NCBI GenBank assembly: GCA_902363455.1
Contig: CABJAC010000001.1
Span: 1-64,000 of the forward strand
DNA: 64,000 nucleotides
Direction of reading: 5' to 3'
Source: Caryophanales bacterium
GTDB taxonomy: Bacteria; Bacillota; Bacilli; Exiguobacteriales; Exiguobacteriaceae
Under the pieces are notes generated by a model, which was not told where the DNA came from, made no database searches, and saw nothing but the letters and a program-made list of their open reading frames with translations. The number at the start of each line of letters is the position of its first letter. Position 1 is the first letter of the stretch. The position numbers and the translations under genes were made by a program. This document shows positions 35,129-43,423 of this stretch, one piece after another.

Positions 35129-37567
35129 TCATAACGGTGAAGAAGGATTAAGCGGTAAGTCGACCGCGAACGTCGAACCTTGTCCTTCGATGGATTCGAC
35201 ATGAATCTCACCATCATGGGCGCGGGCGATTTCACGGCAAATGGACAATCCGAGTCCGGTTCCGCCGATTTGACGGGTGTCGGAATTATCGACGCGGTAG
35301 AACTTTTGGAACAATTCACTCATCGCAGACGACGGAATTCCAATGCCGTGATCGGTCAGCGCGATGGTCACCCGATCGTTGCGCTCGCTTATACGGATGT
35401 CAATCGGACCACCGTTCGGTGAATACTTGATGGCATTATTGATTAAGTTTCCGAACAACTGACGGATTTTTTTCGAGTCGCCGTGAATCACTTGAGCCGA
35501 ATGATCCGATAAAATCTGGATATCGTGTTTGGAAGAAGACAGACTGTGCAATTGTTTTAATTCCCGCATCATCGGTAACAAATCAAACGGTTCAAACGTA
35601 TACTCCTGTCGATCCGCTTCCATCCGTTGAAGATCAAGGAAATCATTAATCAGCAGGGACAAGCGTTCCGTTTCCGAATGGACGGCTGCGAGATATTTCT
35701 TTTGGCGATTCGGCGGGAGATCCCGCTGAATCATCAGCTCCGTGAAGCCATAAATTGAAGATAATGGTGTCCGCAACTCATGTGAAATCGTCGAGACGAG
35801 TTCATTTTTAATCCGGTCGATTTCGACTTCGTTTGTGATATCGCGCAGGACGAGTAAAATCCCGCGGAATGTTCCGCCGTAATGAATTTCTTCCGAATAC
35901 GTCTTGATGAAACGTTTCTCATGATTGATGGAGAAGGTGATACCTTCGCCTGTTTTCCGTTCGACGAACGTTTGACGTAAATATGCCTCAAACTCCGGCA
36001 GAGCATCGACCTGATACTTCAAGTGAGTGATCGAATCATCAATTTCAATCAGCCATTCGTCTTTTGAATCTGTCGCAGATGGGTAATTGAATAAATCAAG
36101 TAACGGACGGTTGATCAATTGAATCGGTCCATTGGGTTCGATGTAGACGATGGATTCCCGGATCGAGTTCAATAGACGGGCTGTTTTTTCCCGTTCGCGT
36201 CCGATTTCGTCGAACGTCCGCATCCGGAGTAACGACAAGGCGAGTTGTCGTGCGAACGCAGACAACTCTTCCCGTTCATATCCATCAAACGGACGATGCA
36301 GACGCATCAGGTAAATATAAGCGATGATTTCGTCGGTACTGGCATCAAGGACCGGTGTGACGGCGACGGCACGTTCTGCAAACTGGGCAATCTGCGGGAC
36401 TTTATGTTGCCGTGCTTGTCGGATGACCGGCTCGATTCTTGCGATTAATTCATCTTGTTCCTGACGCGTCATGCCATACGAAATGATGTTCGTGACAGTC
36501 GTGCCTTCTTTAAAAATCAACGAACCGTTCGTCGAGTCGGTAATCTCGACCATCTTTTCGATGACGGCAGGATACGCCGTCACGGTGTCACGGGAAGCGA
36601 GCGTCTCCGTCAGCTGATTCCTGATTTTCAAATGGGCTTCATTCCGCAACGTCAATTGCAATGCTTGTTCCAGATTATCGTTTGACGACATCAACCGGTG
36701 TTTATTGTCGGTCAGTGCCGTCGCCATCTGATGAAATGATTTGCTGAGTTCGCCGATTTCGTCAATCCGGTTCACCGGAATCAACGGCGTGGTATGCTGG
36801 CCTTGTGCCAGCAACTTACTTTCTTTGCTGAGCAGTTGAATTTGACGGGTCGTTCGTTCGATGAAGGGACGAATGATCAACAGGATGACAAGAAACAGGA
36901 CCAACAGGTTGATGAGCCAAATCCATTCGGCATATTTCGTTTGTTTAATCAATTTATCTTTTGCTGCCGTTTCTTTTGCCTGCAAACTTGCCCGGTAATT
37001 CGTGAAGACGCTCTCCATCGTATTCACACTTTTTCGCATCGTCTCACTGTTCGACGCATTCATCTTAAATTTCCGGTTCGGATCCCGTTTGACTTGCGGC
37101 ATCATTGATTTCAGACTCGGCATCTGAAGGAAAGTTTCATCGACCGTCCCGTCTTGTTTCGCTTGAACATACTTGATCAAACTCGGCATGACGAACGTCG
37201 TATACGATGTATACAGTGACCGGACATCAGATGCATAAATCTGATCGGCTTGATACGTCCCGTTTTTCTCGAACCATTCCGTTTGTTGCTCGAGGGACGC
37301 TTTTTTCTCATTGACCGTCTCAAGTACGGCATCATCTCCAAATACGATATATCCCCTTATCTCGTATTGAAGTGATTGCCACTCATCCCATAACGATGTC
37401 GCCCGTTCCTGACGTTCGCTGATCGCATCGAGACTTTTTTTAGCACTTACGACTTGATGATTCGTATAAAAATAAGCGGCAACCGAAGACACCGACAGTG
37501 TGATCAGTATTAGGTAGAAAGCAGACATGATTTGTCGGCTTATTTTTTGATTAAACCATTTTCTCAT
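35129..37567 (-). CDS. Sensor histidine kinase with extracellular, HAMP, GAF-like and PAS-like domains
   Basis: An 812-residue protein. A transmembrane helix near residues 14-32 and another near 217-235 bracket an extracellular sensor of about 180 residues (CHASE3-like helical region). A HAMP segment follows, then a GAF-like region (ITDSTNGSLIFKEG to LARSLLR-like), and a PAS-like region (ARLLNSIRESIVYIEPNGPI). HisKA is STISHELRTPLSSIYG with H596, and HATPase has NLINNAIKYSPNGG and GGTGLGLSICREIARAHDG. No response-regulator gene is adjacent, so it is an orphan kinase. The signal is unknown. Confidence 0.9.
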   Translation of the reverse strand: MRKWFNQKISRQIMSAFYLILITLSVSSVAAYFYTNHQVVSAKKSLDAISERQERATSLWDEWQSLQYEIRGYIVFGDDAVLETVNEKKASLEQQTEWFEKNGTYQADQIYASDVRSLYTSYTTFVMPSLIKYVQAKQDGTVDETFLQMPSLKSMMPQVKRDPNRKFKMNASNSETMRKSVNTMESVFTNYRASLQAKETAAKDKLIKQTKYAEWIWLINLLVLFLVILLIIRPFIERTTRQIQLLSKESKLLAQGQHTTPLIPVNRIDEIGELSKSFHQMATALTDNKHRLMSSNDNLEQALQLTLRNEAHLKIRNQLTETLASRDTVTAYPAVIEKMVEITDSTNGSLIFKEGTTVTNIISYGMTRQEQDELIARIEPVIRQARQHKVPQIAQFAERAVAVTPVLDASTDEIIAYIYLMRLHRPFDGYEREELSAFARQLALSLLRMRTFDEIGREREKTARLLNSIRESIVYIEPNGPIQLINRPLLDLFNYPSATDSKDEWLIEIDDSITHLKYQVDALPEFEAYLRQTFVERKTGEGITFSINHEKRFIKTYSEEIHYGGTFRGILLVLRDITNEVEIDRIKNELVSTISHELRTPLSSIYGFTELMIQRDLPPNRQKKYLAAVHSETERLSLLINDFLDLQRMEADRQEYTFEPFDLLPMMRELKQLHSLSSSKHDIQILSDHSAQVIHGDSKKIRQLFGNLINNAIKYSPNGGPIDIRISERNDRVTIALTDHGIGIPSSAMSELFQKFYRVDNSDTRQIGGTGLGLSICREIARAHDGEIHVESIEGQGSTFAVDLPLNPSSPL

Positions 37568-37782
37568 ATTCTATATGGATGCCCCTTTGCGTCAGCTTTC
37601 CTAGTCAATAAATAGATGTAACTACTATACCTATTTCTTACCGTAATCGTACATTTTTTAGACTCAGAAAAATAGTCTTATTAGAAAATTATCTTAAATA
37701 CAAGAAATTCATACCAGAAAAACTGCATGTTGGGTAAGAAGTAAGAGGGAATGGTATTTTCGAAAAAAAGGAGGAAAAGAAG

Positions 37783-37959
37783 ATGAATTATCGATTTTTA
37801 GCGGTTTTGTTTGCAGCGGATGCTGCGATTTTAATCGTTGGCGGGATGTTGTTGCGCGATACGTTTTCATACGCAACGATCATCGGCTGGGCAGGAGGGC
37901 TGTTGTCGTTGTTTGCAGCGATCGTCTTTTCCGTGAAGCGGCAAAAAAGTAGAGGATAG
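37783..37959 (+). CDS. Small membrane protein (58 residues)
   Basis: The frame reads MNYRFLAVLFAADAAILIV, then GGMLLRDTFSYATIIGWAG, then GLLSLFAAIVFSVKRQKSRG. It therefore has two hydrophobic helices with a basic C-terminal tail. The ribosome site AAAAAGGAGGAAAAG is strong, and a terminator follows at once, which supports a real gene. I do not recognise the family. Confidence 0.7.
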   Translation: MNYRFLAVLFAADAAILIVGGMLLRDTFSYATIIGWAGGLLSLFAAIVFSVKRQKSRG

Positions 37960-37961
37960 AT

Positions 37962-38006
37962 AAAACGATTCATTTTTCTCGAGTGAGAAGAATGAACCGT
38001 TTTTTA
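37962..38006. terminator. Bidirectional terminator
   Basis: AAAACGATTCATTTTTCTC and GAGAAGAATGAACCGTTTT form a near-perfect stem of about 18 base pairs around GAGT. It serves the small membrane protein and the convergent dehydrogenase gene. Confidence 0.88.
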
Positions 38007-38007
38007 A

Positions 38008-39030
38008 TCAATGCTGTTCCACGACAATCTTTCCAATCGTCTTGCCGCTCTCGACGAGACGGTGGGCTTTTTTTAAGTTCTCCGCGTTCAGACCGATCAA
38101 CGTCTGCGTGACAGTCGATTCAAGCGTCTCTTCCTCGAGCCACGTGGCGACTTGCGTCAAGATTTCGTGTTGCCGGATCATGTCTGCTGTCTCGAACAGC
38201 GAACGGGTGAACATGAACTCCCAGACGAACGTCGCACTTTTTTGTTGCAACGCACTGAGGTTGAGTTTTTGATCTGTCTCGACGATGCTGCAAATGGTTC
38301 CTTGTGGTGCGATGACATCGACCATCGTGTCAAAATGCTGATCGGTTGCATTCAAGCAGAAGATATAGTCGACGTAGTGGTATCCCAGTTGTTCAAGTTG
38401 GGCTCGGAAGTCTTCATGGTGATTGATTGTATGATGAGCCCCGTGTGCTTTGGCCCATTCGATCGTCTCCGGACGGGAAGCTGTTCCAATGACGGTCAGT
38501 CCTGCTTTGTTCGCGAGTTGTGTCGCAATCGAGCCGACGCCGCCGGCTGCGCCGATAATCAAAATCGTCTTCTCAAGATTTGACGTGGCATCAAACGTAA
38601 GATTCATCCGGTCCGTCAAGGCTTCGTATGCCGTCAAAGCGGTCAATGGCAGTGCGGCCGCTTCGCTGAACGTCAAACGATTCGGCTTCTTCGCGACGAT
38701 TCGTTCGTCAACGAGTTGGAAATCACTGTTAGAACCGGGTCGGTTGATGGCGCCGGCATAATAGACTTCGTCCCCAACGGAGAAAAGGGAAGCGTCATCG
38801 CCGACTTCAATGACGACACCGGCTGCGTCATAACCGATGACTTTCGGTTCTGGTTCATTTGTTCCGTGAGCCCGGACCTTCGTATCGACCGGGTTGACCG
38901 AAACAGCCTTAATTTCGACTAATATATCGCGTCCTTTGGCAACAGGACGTTCGATTTTGAGATCAATCAAACTGTCAGCTTCCGTAATCGGTAAGTGTTG
39001 ATGGAATCCAATAGCTTTCATTTGTGGCAT
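38008..39030 (-). CDS. Zinc-type alcohol dehydrogenase-like / quinone oxidoreductase (MDR superfamily)
   Basis: A 340-residue medium-chain dehydrogenase/reductase. It shows VSVNPVDTKVRAH near residue 50, GYDAAGVVIEVG, and the NADPH motif IIGAAGGVGSIATQLANKAG near residue 155. The cysteine and histidine ligands for catalytic and structural zinc seen in true alcohol dehydrogenases are absent, which places it with zinc-free quinone/enone reductases often annotated as zinc-binding alcohol dehydrogenase family. The ribosome site GAAAGGAT lies ten bases before the ATG. The substrate is unknown. Confidence 0.9.
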   Translation of the reverse strand: MPQMKAIGFHQHLPITEADSLIDLKIERPVAKGRDILVEIKAVSVNPVDTKVRAHGTNEPEPKVIGYDAAGVVIEVGDDASLFSVGDEVYYAGAINRPGSNSDFQLVDERIVAKKPNRLTFSEAAALPLTALTAYEALTDRMNLTFDATSNLEKTILIIGAAGGVGSIATQLANKAGLTVIGTASRPETIEWAKAHGAHHTINHHEDFRAQLEQLGYHYVDYIFCLNATDQHFDTMVDVIAPQGTICSIVETDQKLNLSALQQKSATFVWEFMFTRSLFETADMIRQHEILTQVATWLEEETLESTVTQTLIGLNAENLKKAHRLVESGKTIGKIVVEQH

Positions 39031-39318
39031 GACAAATCATCCTTTCACGAATAGGTATCCTTGGAACTTTTCCACGCCTCATGAAAAATGAAACGTCGTG
39101 AGCAATTCGCAAACCGGTTTCTTTTCTGTATGGTCCCGTCATTTGCCCGGGTATTTGTTATAAAATAATGAAAAGATTTAAAACGACAACGAAAGGAGTC
39201 GCATTGTATGCATAAGGATTCTATTGAGCATGAAGGCAATGAAAAAACGATTCGATAAAGCCGTTGAACAAAAAGAGTAGCCATTAGGAATCTTGATTGA
39301 TACCCATAAGAAAAGGAA

Positions 39319-39750
39319 GTGTTTCAAACGATACAGTCTGTTGTTTATATTGCATTGGTTGTTGATGATTATGATGAAGCCATTGATTTTTATACAAAAA
39401 AGTTGAATTTCACATTACTTGAAGACTCCTATCAAGAAGAACAGGATAAACGCTGGGTTGTAGTTGCTCCTCCAGGAACAGTAGGAACTGCGATACTGCT
39501 TGCAAAAGCTTCGAAAACAGAACAGCTTCCGTTTGTAGGTAATCAAACCGGCGGCCGAGTTTTTTTATTCCTTGGAACAGATGATTTTTGGAGAGATTAC
39601 AACAAAATGATTGAAAAGGGAATTGAAATTGAAAGAGAACCTCAAGAGCAGCCTTATGGAATTGTAGCTGTATTTAGAGACTTGTATGGAAACCTGTGGG
39701 ATTTGATTCAATTCAAAGCAGATCATCCGATGTTCAAAAGAATCAAATAG
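39319..39750 (+). CDS. VOC (glyoxalase/bleomycin resistance) superfamily protein
   Basis: A protein of about 143 residues with the VOC pattern VVYIALVVDDYDEAIDFYTKKLNFTL at the N-terminus and a C-terminal EPYGIVAVFRDLYGNLWDLIQ-like segment (here QEQPYGIVAVFRD). The start is doubtful. The only standard codon in frame after an upstream stop is a GTG two bases from AAGGA; the better-spaced position four codons later is ACG, where an ATG would be expected. The region is richer in A/T than its neighbours and lies beside a transposase remnant, so it may be an acquired gene that is starting to decay. Confidence 0.7.
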   Translation: MFQTIQSVVYIALVVDDYDEAIDFYTKKLNFTLLEDSYQEEQDKRWVVVAPPGTVGTAILLAKASKTEQLPFVGNQTGGRVFLFLGTDDFWRDYNKMIEKGIEIEREPQEQPYGIVAVFRDLYGNLWDLIQFKADHPMFKRIK

Positions 39751-39950
39751 TTGAAATGGGTAGTCGTGAAAGACAAACTGAGTGATAGGTTGACGATGAA
39801 AGAATCATGGAGAAATACGGAATCAAAAATAAATCTCAAGTCGAAATCTGGATGAGAGGTATCGTTTAAACGAACTTGAAGTCTGAGGAGTTCCAATACG
39901 TCAAATTTAATTCGTTTGGAGAATAGGAGATCTCTGAGCGGATTCAAGAA
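39751..39950 (+). pseudogene. Remnant of an IS3-type transposase HTH protein (orfA)
   Basis: Several short frames together read KDKLSDRLTMKE, then IMEKYGIKNKSQVEIWMR, then YRLNELEV, interrupted by single-base losses and stop codons. The order resembles the helix-turn-helix start of IS3/IS150-type orfA proteins (KEYGVKNxxQIKxWMxWYR). No intact frame, orfB or clear terminal repeats remain. The identification is by motif only. Confidence 0.5.
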
Positions 39951-39952
39951 AA

Positions 39953-40001
39953 ATTAGGCTGCCCGTATACCGTATTTTATCGGTGTACGGGCAGCCTAAT
40001 T
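39953..40001. terminator. Strong hairpin near the transposase remnant
   Basis: TTAGGCTGCCCGTATACCG and CGGTGTACGGGCAGCCTAA pair over 19 positions with one wobble. The T run is weak. It could be a terminator for the upstream VOC gene or the surviving end of a mobile element. Confidence 0.55.
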
Positions 40002-40058
40002 AACGTGTTTTATATGTGCCTCAGATTGTTAGGTCAGTCTACGAAGCAGCTTTTTACT

Positions 40059-40583
40059 TTAGAGCGCAGGAGTTTTTGTAGGAGCCACACCTGTCTTGGC
40101 GTATGCTGCATCAATGTCATCACGGATTTGTTTGATTGGTGTGCCTTGTTGATAGGCGACGATCGATTGAGCCGCAATGTCGAGACACGTCCCACACGTA
40201 ATGCCGTGTGTCGTCCACGTCGTTTCACCGCTCTGTGTCTGATCCGCGATGAAGCAGTCATAGTTGCTCGTATGACCGGCAGATTCCCCGCAACCACAGT
40301 AACACGGCATCTTTTCGAGCAAGTCCTGATGTTTTGCGACAGACAGGTAAATCGTCTGAATCGACGAATCGGTCTCTTTTAAAAATGACGGGGCGATTGT
40401 CGGGGAAGTCGTCCGCTCCAACTGATCAGCACCTGTATGTGAAGCATGTCCTTCATGTTCAGCATGCGTTTCCTGTTTTTCCTGTTCGGCATGTGGTGCG
40501 GTTTTTTGTTCCGTCTGTCCACAAGCACCGAGGGCGAGACTCGCCGAAAGTGTCATGATCATCCAACCGGTTTTTCTAGGCAT
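40059..40583 (-). CDS. PCYCGC motif-containing lipoprotein
   Basis: A 174-residue lipoprotein with lipobox LALGAC (cysteine near residue 21), a histidine-rich stretch (HAEQEKQETHAEHEGHASH, residues about 31-49) and the family motif MPCYCGCGESAGHTSNYDCF. A later GITCGTCLDIA supplies two more cysteines. The start at 40583 has GGAGGA nine bases upstream. The many cysteines and histidines suggest metal binding outside the cell, which fits the neighbouring manganese transporter, but no function is established and it may have its own promoter. Confidence 0.85.
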   Translation of the reverse strand: MPRKTGWMIMTLSASLALGACGQTEQKTAPHAEQEKQETHAEHEGHASHTGADQLERTTSPTIAPSFLKETDSSIQTIYLSVAKHQDLLEKMPCYCGCGESAGHTSNYDCFIADQTQSGETTWTTHGITCGTCLDIAAQSIVAYQQGTPIKQIRDDIDAAYAKTGVAPTKTPAL

Positions 40584-40676
40584 ATTCATTCCTCCATCAC
40601 GCGTTGATTCTTTCCTTAGTATACGGTGGAAGGGTCAACGGCAGGTAAAGCAGGAATGGCAATCCGATGACAGTTC

Positions 40677-41594
40677 TTAGCGGGTCAGTTGTTGTTCGAT
40701 CGTCTCGAAGTTTGCTTCCATCATCGTCAAGTACGTCGAGCCGTCTTTTCCTTTGGCACCAAGCGAATCGGTGTAAAGCGTTCCACCGATCGGGACACCC
40801 GTTTCACGGGAGACCGTCTCCATGCTCCGGCGGTCGACACTTGTCTCGACGAACAAGACGGGGATGTCCTGCTGCTTGATTAAATCGACGATGCGGCGGA
40901 CTTGATCGGGTGTTCCCTGATTATCGGAATTGATTTCCCAGATGTAGTCGGCTTTGAAGTCATAAGCGGAACTGAAGTACTTAAAGGCGCCTTCACTCGT
41001 GATCAGATGCCGTTGTTCCTTAGGAATCGCCGAAAACCGTTCTTTGGCTTTTGTATCGAGCGCCTTGAGTTCTTTGATATACGCAGAAGCATTTTTTTCG
41101 TAATCCGCCCGATTGTCCGGATCTTCCTTAATCAAACCATCCTTGACGTTTTCGACGTACTGGATGCCGTTGCTCAGATCAAGCCAGGCGTGGGGATCGG
41201 TTTCCTGTTCTTTTCCGGCTGCCGTCAAGTACTTCGGTTCGACGCCTTTACTCAGTTGATAGACCGGTGCGTCTTTGCCATCTTTGTTTGTACTCGAACG
41301 GAGTTTGTTGAACCAGGAACCGCCGGCTTCGAGGTTTAACCCGTTATAAAAAACGACGTCGGCATCGGCCATCTTCTGGACGTCCGTCGGCAACGGATCA
41401 TACTCATGTGGATTGGCACCAATCTTGACCATGCTGTGCACCTCGACGTGTTCGCCGCCGACGACACGTGCCATATCTTCTAAAATCGAATAGGTCGTGA
41501 CGACCTGCAGTTTTCCTTCGTCCGCGGAATCCGTTGAACAGCCTGCCAGTAAGACGGCGAGACCAGCCAAGGGGATGAATCGTTTGAATGTCAT
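40677..41594 (-). CDS. mntA: Manganese/zinc ABC transporter substrate-binding lipoprotein (MntA-like)
   Basis: A 305-residue cluster-9 binding protein with lipobox AVLLAGC. The four metal ligands are visible in order: H in IGANPHEYDP, H in DPHAWLD, E in HLITSEGAFKYF, and D in LYTDSLG. The E/D pair with no long His-rich loop favours Mn2+ over Zn2+, in agreement with the MntR boxes upstream of the operon. Its start overlaps the permease stop by four bases. It is the third gene of mntB-mntC-mntA. Confidence 0.92.
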   Translation of the reverse strand: MTFKRFIPLAGLAVLLAGCSTDSADEGKLQVVTTYSILEDMARVVGGEHVEVHSMVKIGANPHEYDPLPTDVQKMADADVVFYNGLNLEAGGSWFNKLRSSTNKDGKDAPVYQLSKGVEPKYLTAAGKEQETDPHAWLDLSNGIQYVENVKDGLIKEDPDNRADYEKNASAYIKELKALDTKAKERFSAIPKEQRHLITSEGAFKYFSSAYDFKADYIWEINSDNQGTPDQVRRIVDLIKQQDIPVLFVETSVDRRSMETVSRETGVPIGGTLYTDSLGAKGKDGSTYLTMMEANFETIEQQLTR

Positions 41595-42451
41595 GTCGTG
41601 AGCTCCTTTTTAGATGATTTCCATTTCCGGAGCAGACCGTGACGTGGTGAGAACACGAAGACCAGTGCAAACAGGGCAGTCGCGACCAGCACGATCGACG
41701 CTCCGGAAGAAAGGTTGTAGGTAAAACTAAAATACAGACCAACGATGGAAGAGATTGTGCCGAACCCGGCGGACAGGAAGATCATCCGCGATAACCGGTT
41801 CGTCAAGAGATAAGCGGTCGCTGCCGGCGTGATCAACATCGCGACGACGAGGATGATGCCGACTGTCTGCAGGGAAGCGACTGTGACGAGTGTCAACATC
41901 GTCATCAGCAGGTAGTGGACCAATCGTGTCGACAATCCATAAGCAGCAGCCATTGTCGGATCAAAGGATGTGACCAATAATTCCTTGTAGAACAGATAGA
42001 TCGCCCCGAGAACAATGATGCCGATGATCAGTGTCATCCACATATCACTCGGGCGGACAGCGAGGACGTTTCCGAACAGGATGTGGTACAGGTCACTGCT
42101 GCTGCGTAAGAAGGAAATCAGGATGATGCCGAGCGCAAAGGCAGAAGTGAACAAAATCCCGATTGCGGTATCGTTTTTGATCCGGCTGTTTTGACTGACA
42201 AACCCGATTCCGAGCGCCGTCAGCAGACCGGTCACGACCGCACCGATGAAGAAATTGATACCGAGCAGATAGGAAATCGCGACGCCCGGTAAGACAGCGT
42301 GGGAAATCGCATCCCCCATCAAGGACATGCCGCGCAGGATGATGAAACAGCCGATGACACCACAGATGATCCCGACCATGACGGAGGTGATGAGCGCTTT
42401 TTGCAGGAAATCATACTGAAACGTCGCTTCGATGAAAGTTAAAAAGTTCAT
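41591..42451 (-). CDS. mntC: Manganese ABC transporter permease (MntC-like)
   Basis: A 286-residue permease of the ABC-3 family with eight or nine hydrophobic segments. It has the family segments FIILRGMSLMGDAISHAVLPGVAISYLLG near the N-terminus and LTLVTVASLQTVGIILVVAMLITPAATAYLL, which holds the coupling region. It overlaps the ATPase gene and the binding-protein gene by four bases each, so all three subunits are translated together. Gene symbols follow the usual mnt naming and vary between species. Confidence 0.92.
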   Translation of the reverse strand: MNFLTFIEATFQYDFLQKALITSVMVGIICGVIGCFIILRGMSLMGDAISHAVLPGVAISYLLGINFFIGAVVTGLLTALGIGFVSQNSRIKNDTAIGILFTSAFALGIILISFLRSSSDLYHILFGNVLAVRPSDMWMTLIIGIIVLGAIYLFYKELLVTSFDPTMAAAYGLSTRLVHYLLMTMLTLVTVASLQTVGIILVVAMLITPAATAYLLTNRLSRMIFLSAGFGTISSIVGLYFSFTYNLSSGASIVLVATALFALVFVFSPRHGLLRKWKSSKKELTT

Positions 42452-43188
42452 GAGGTGACCTCGACTTTCTGTAAGAAGGCGAGCGGATTCCCGTATGCGC
42501 CTTCAATCGTTTTGGCATGCAAGACGTCTTTTGGCGGACCGACGGCAATCAATTGCCGGTTTAACAACATAAGGGTATCGAAGTAATCGGCGGCCTTACT
42601 TAAATCATGGTGGACGACGACAATCGTTTTCCCTTCATTGCGTAGTGTCCGCAATAAGTCGATGATGACCCGTTCACTTCCGGCATCGACTCCGACGAAA
42701 GGTTCGTCCAGTAACAGCAGTTCTGCTTCTTGTGCCAGGGCGCGGGCTAAAAAGACCCGTTGTTGCTGACCGCCCGACAGTTCACCGATCTGTCGGTTGG
42801 CATAGTCCTGCATGCCGACCCGTTCGAGACAAGCAATCGCCAAGGCCCGGTGTTGTTTCGTCGGACGCTTAAACAGACCGAGTTTTGGATAACAGCCGAT
42901 CAAAACCGCGTCGAGCACCCGAATCGGAAAATCCCAATCGATGGCACTGCGTTGCGGGACGTAAGCGACCCGCGTCCGTGCCTCTTTTGTCGATTGACCC
43001 AACAAGGTGATCGTTTTCGCACCGGCCGGAATCAATCCCATGATGGCTTTGATGAAGGTCGATTTGCCGGCGCCGTTTGGACCGATGATGCCGACAAGCT
43101 GCCCTGCTGTGAAGCGAACGGACAATTTTTCTAAGGCGGTGGTTTCGAAATACGACACGTTTAATTGTTCTACTTCTATTGCGTACAT
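42448..43188 (-). CDS. mntB: Manganese ABC transporter ATP-binding protein (MntB-like)
   Basis: A 246-residue ATPase: Walker A GPNGAGKST (about residues 36-44), Q-loop YVPQRSAID, signature LSGGQQQRVFLARAL, Walker B LLLLDEPFVGVD and switch VVVHHDLS. It is the first gene of the operon, with the ribosome site AAAGGAGTG. One MntR-like box lies 48-62 bases upstream and a second about 120 bases upstream, so the operon should be shut off when manganese is plentiful. Confidence 0.93.
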   Translation of the reverse strand: MYAIEVEQLNVSYFETTALEKLSVRFTAGQLVGIIGPNGAGKSTFIKAIMGLIPAGAKTITLLGQSTKEARTRVAYVPQRSAIDWDFPIRVLDAVLIGCYPKLGLFKRPTKQHRALAIACLERVGMQDYANRQIGELSGGQQQRVFLARALAQEAELLLLDEPFVGVDAGSERVIIDLLRTLRNEGKTIVVVHHDLSKAADYFDTLMLLNRQLIAVGPPKDVLHAKTIEGAYGNPLAFLQKVEVTS

Positions 43189-43235
43189 GTGAAGACACTC
43201 CTTTCAACTGCTTGAATTTTAGTGTGGAAACAAAT

Positions 43236-43250
43236 GTTTCCTTAGGGAAA
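43236..43250. promoter_or_regulatory. MntR-like box proximal to the mnt operon
   Basis: GTTTCCTTAGGGAAA is an inverted repeat that, read on the other strand, gives TTTCCCTAAGGAAAC, close to the MntR consensus TTTGCCTTAAGGAAAC. It lies 48 bases upstream of mntB. Confidence 0.7.
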
Positions 43251-43308
43251 GAAAAAGTCTAAAAAAAGAGATTGCCTTATCGCATGGATTGTTCTCCGAA
43301 CTAATAAT

Positions 43309-43324
43309 GTTTCCTTTAGGCAAA
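43309..43324. promoter_or_regulatory. MntR box between mnt operon and mgtE
   Basis: Read on the minus strand it is TTTGCCTAAAGGAAAC, which matches the known MntR operator consensus. It lies 121 bases upstream of mntB and 100 bases upstream of mgtE, so it could act on either transcription unit. Confidence 0.75.
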
Positions 43325-43423
43325 TTTTAAGGCGTGACGAAAGAAAAGTCAACTGCTTTGATGGGCGTTCTTTTTGAAAGCATCGTGCTAAGATGGAGAA
43401 GGAGAAAACGTGGGGGTGGTAGT

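Noticed and set aside
35129..37567. Response regulator partner for the large sensor kinase in the neighbourhood
   Set aside because: No receiver-domain gene lies within 15 kb; the only receiver in the window is the Spo0F-like protein at 56121.
39209..39280. Short frames (16 residues each) between the dehydrogenase and VOC genes
   Set aside because: Although AAAGGAG precedes one of them, they are too short and match no family I know; probably decayed sequence.
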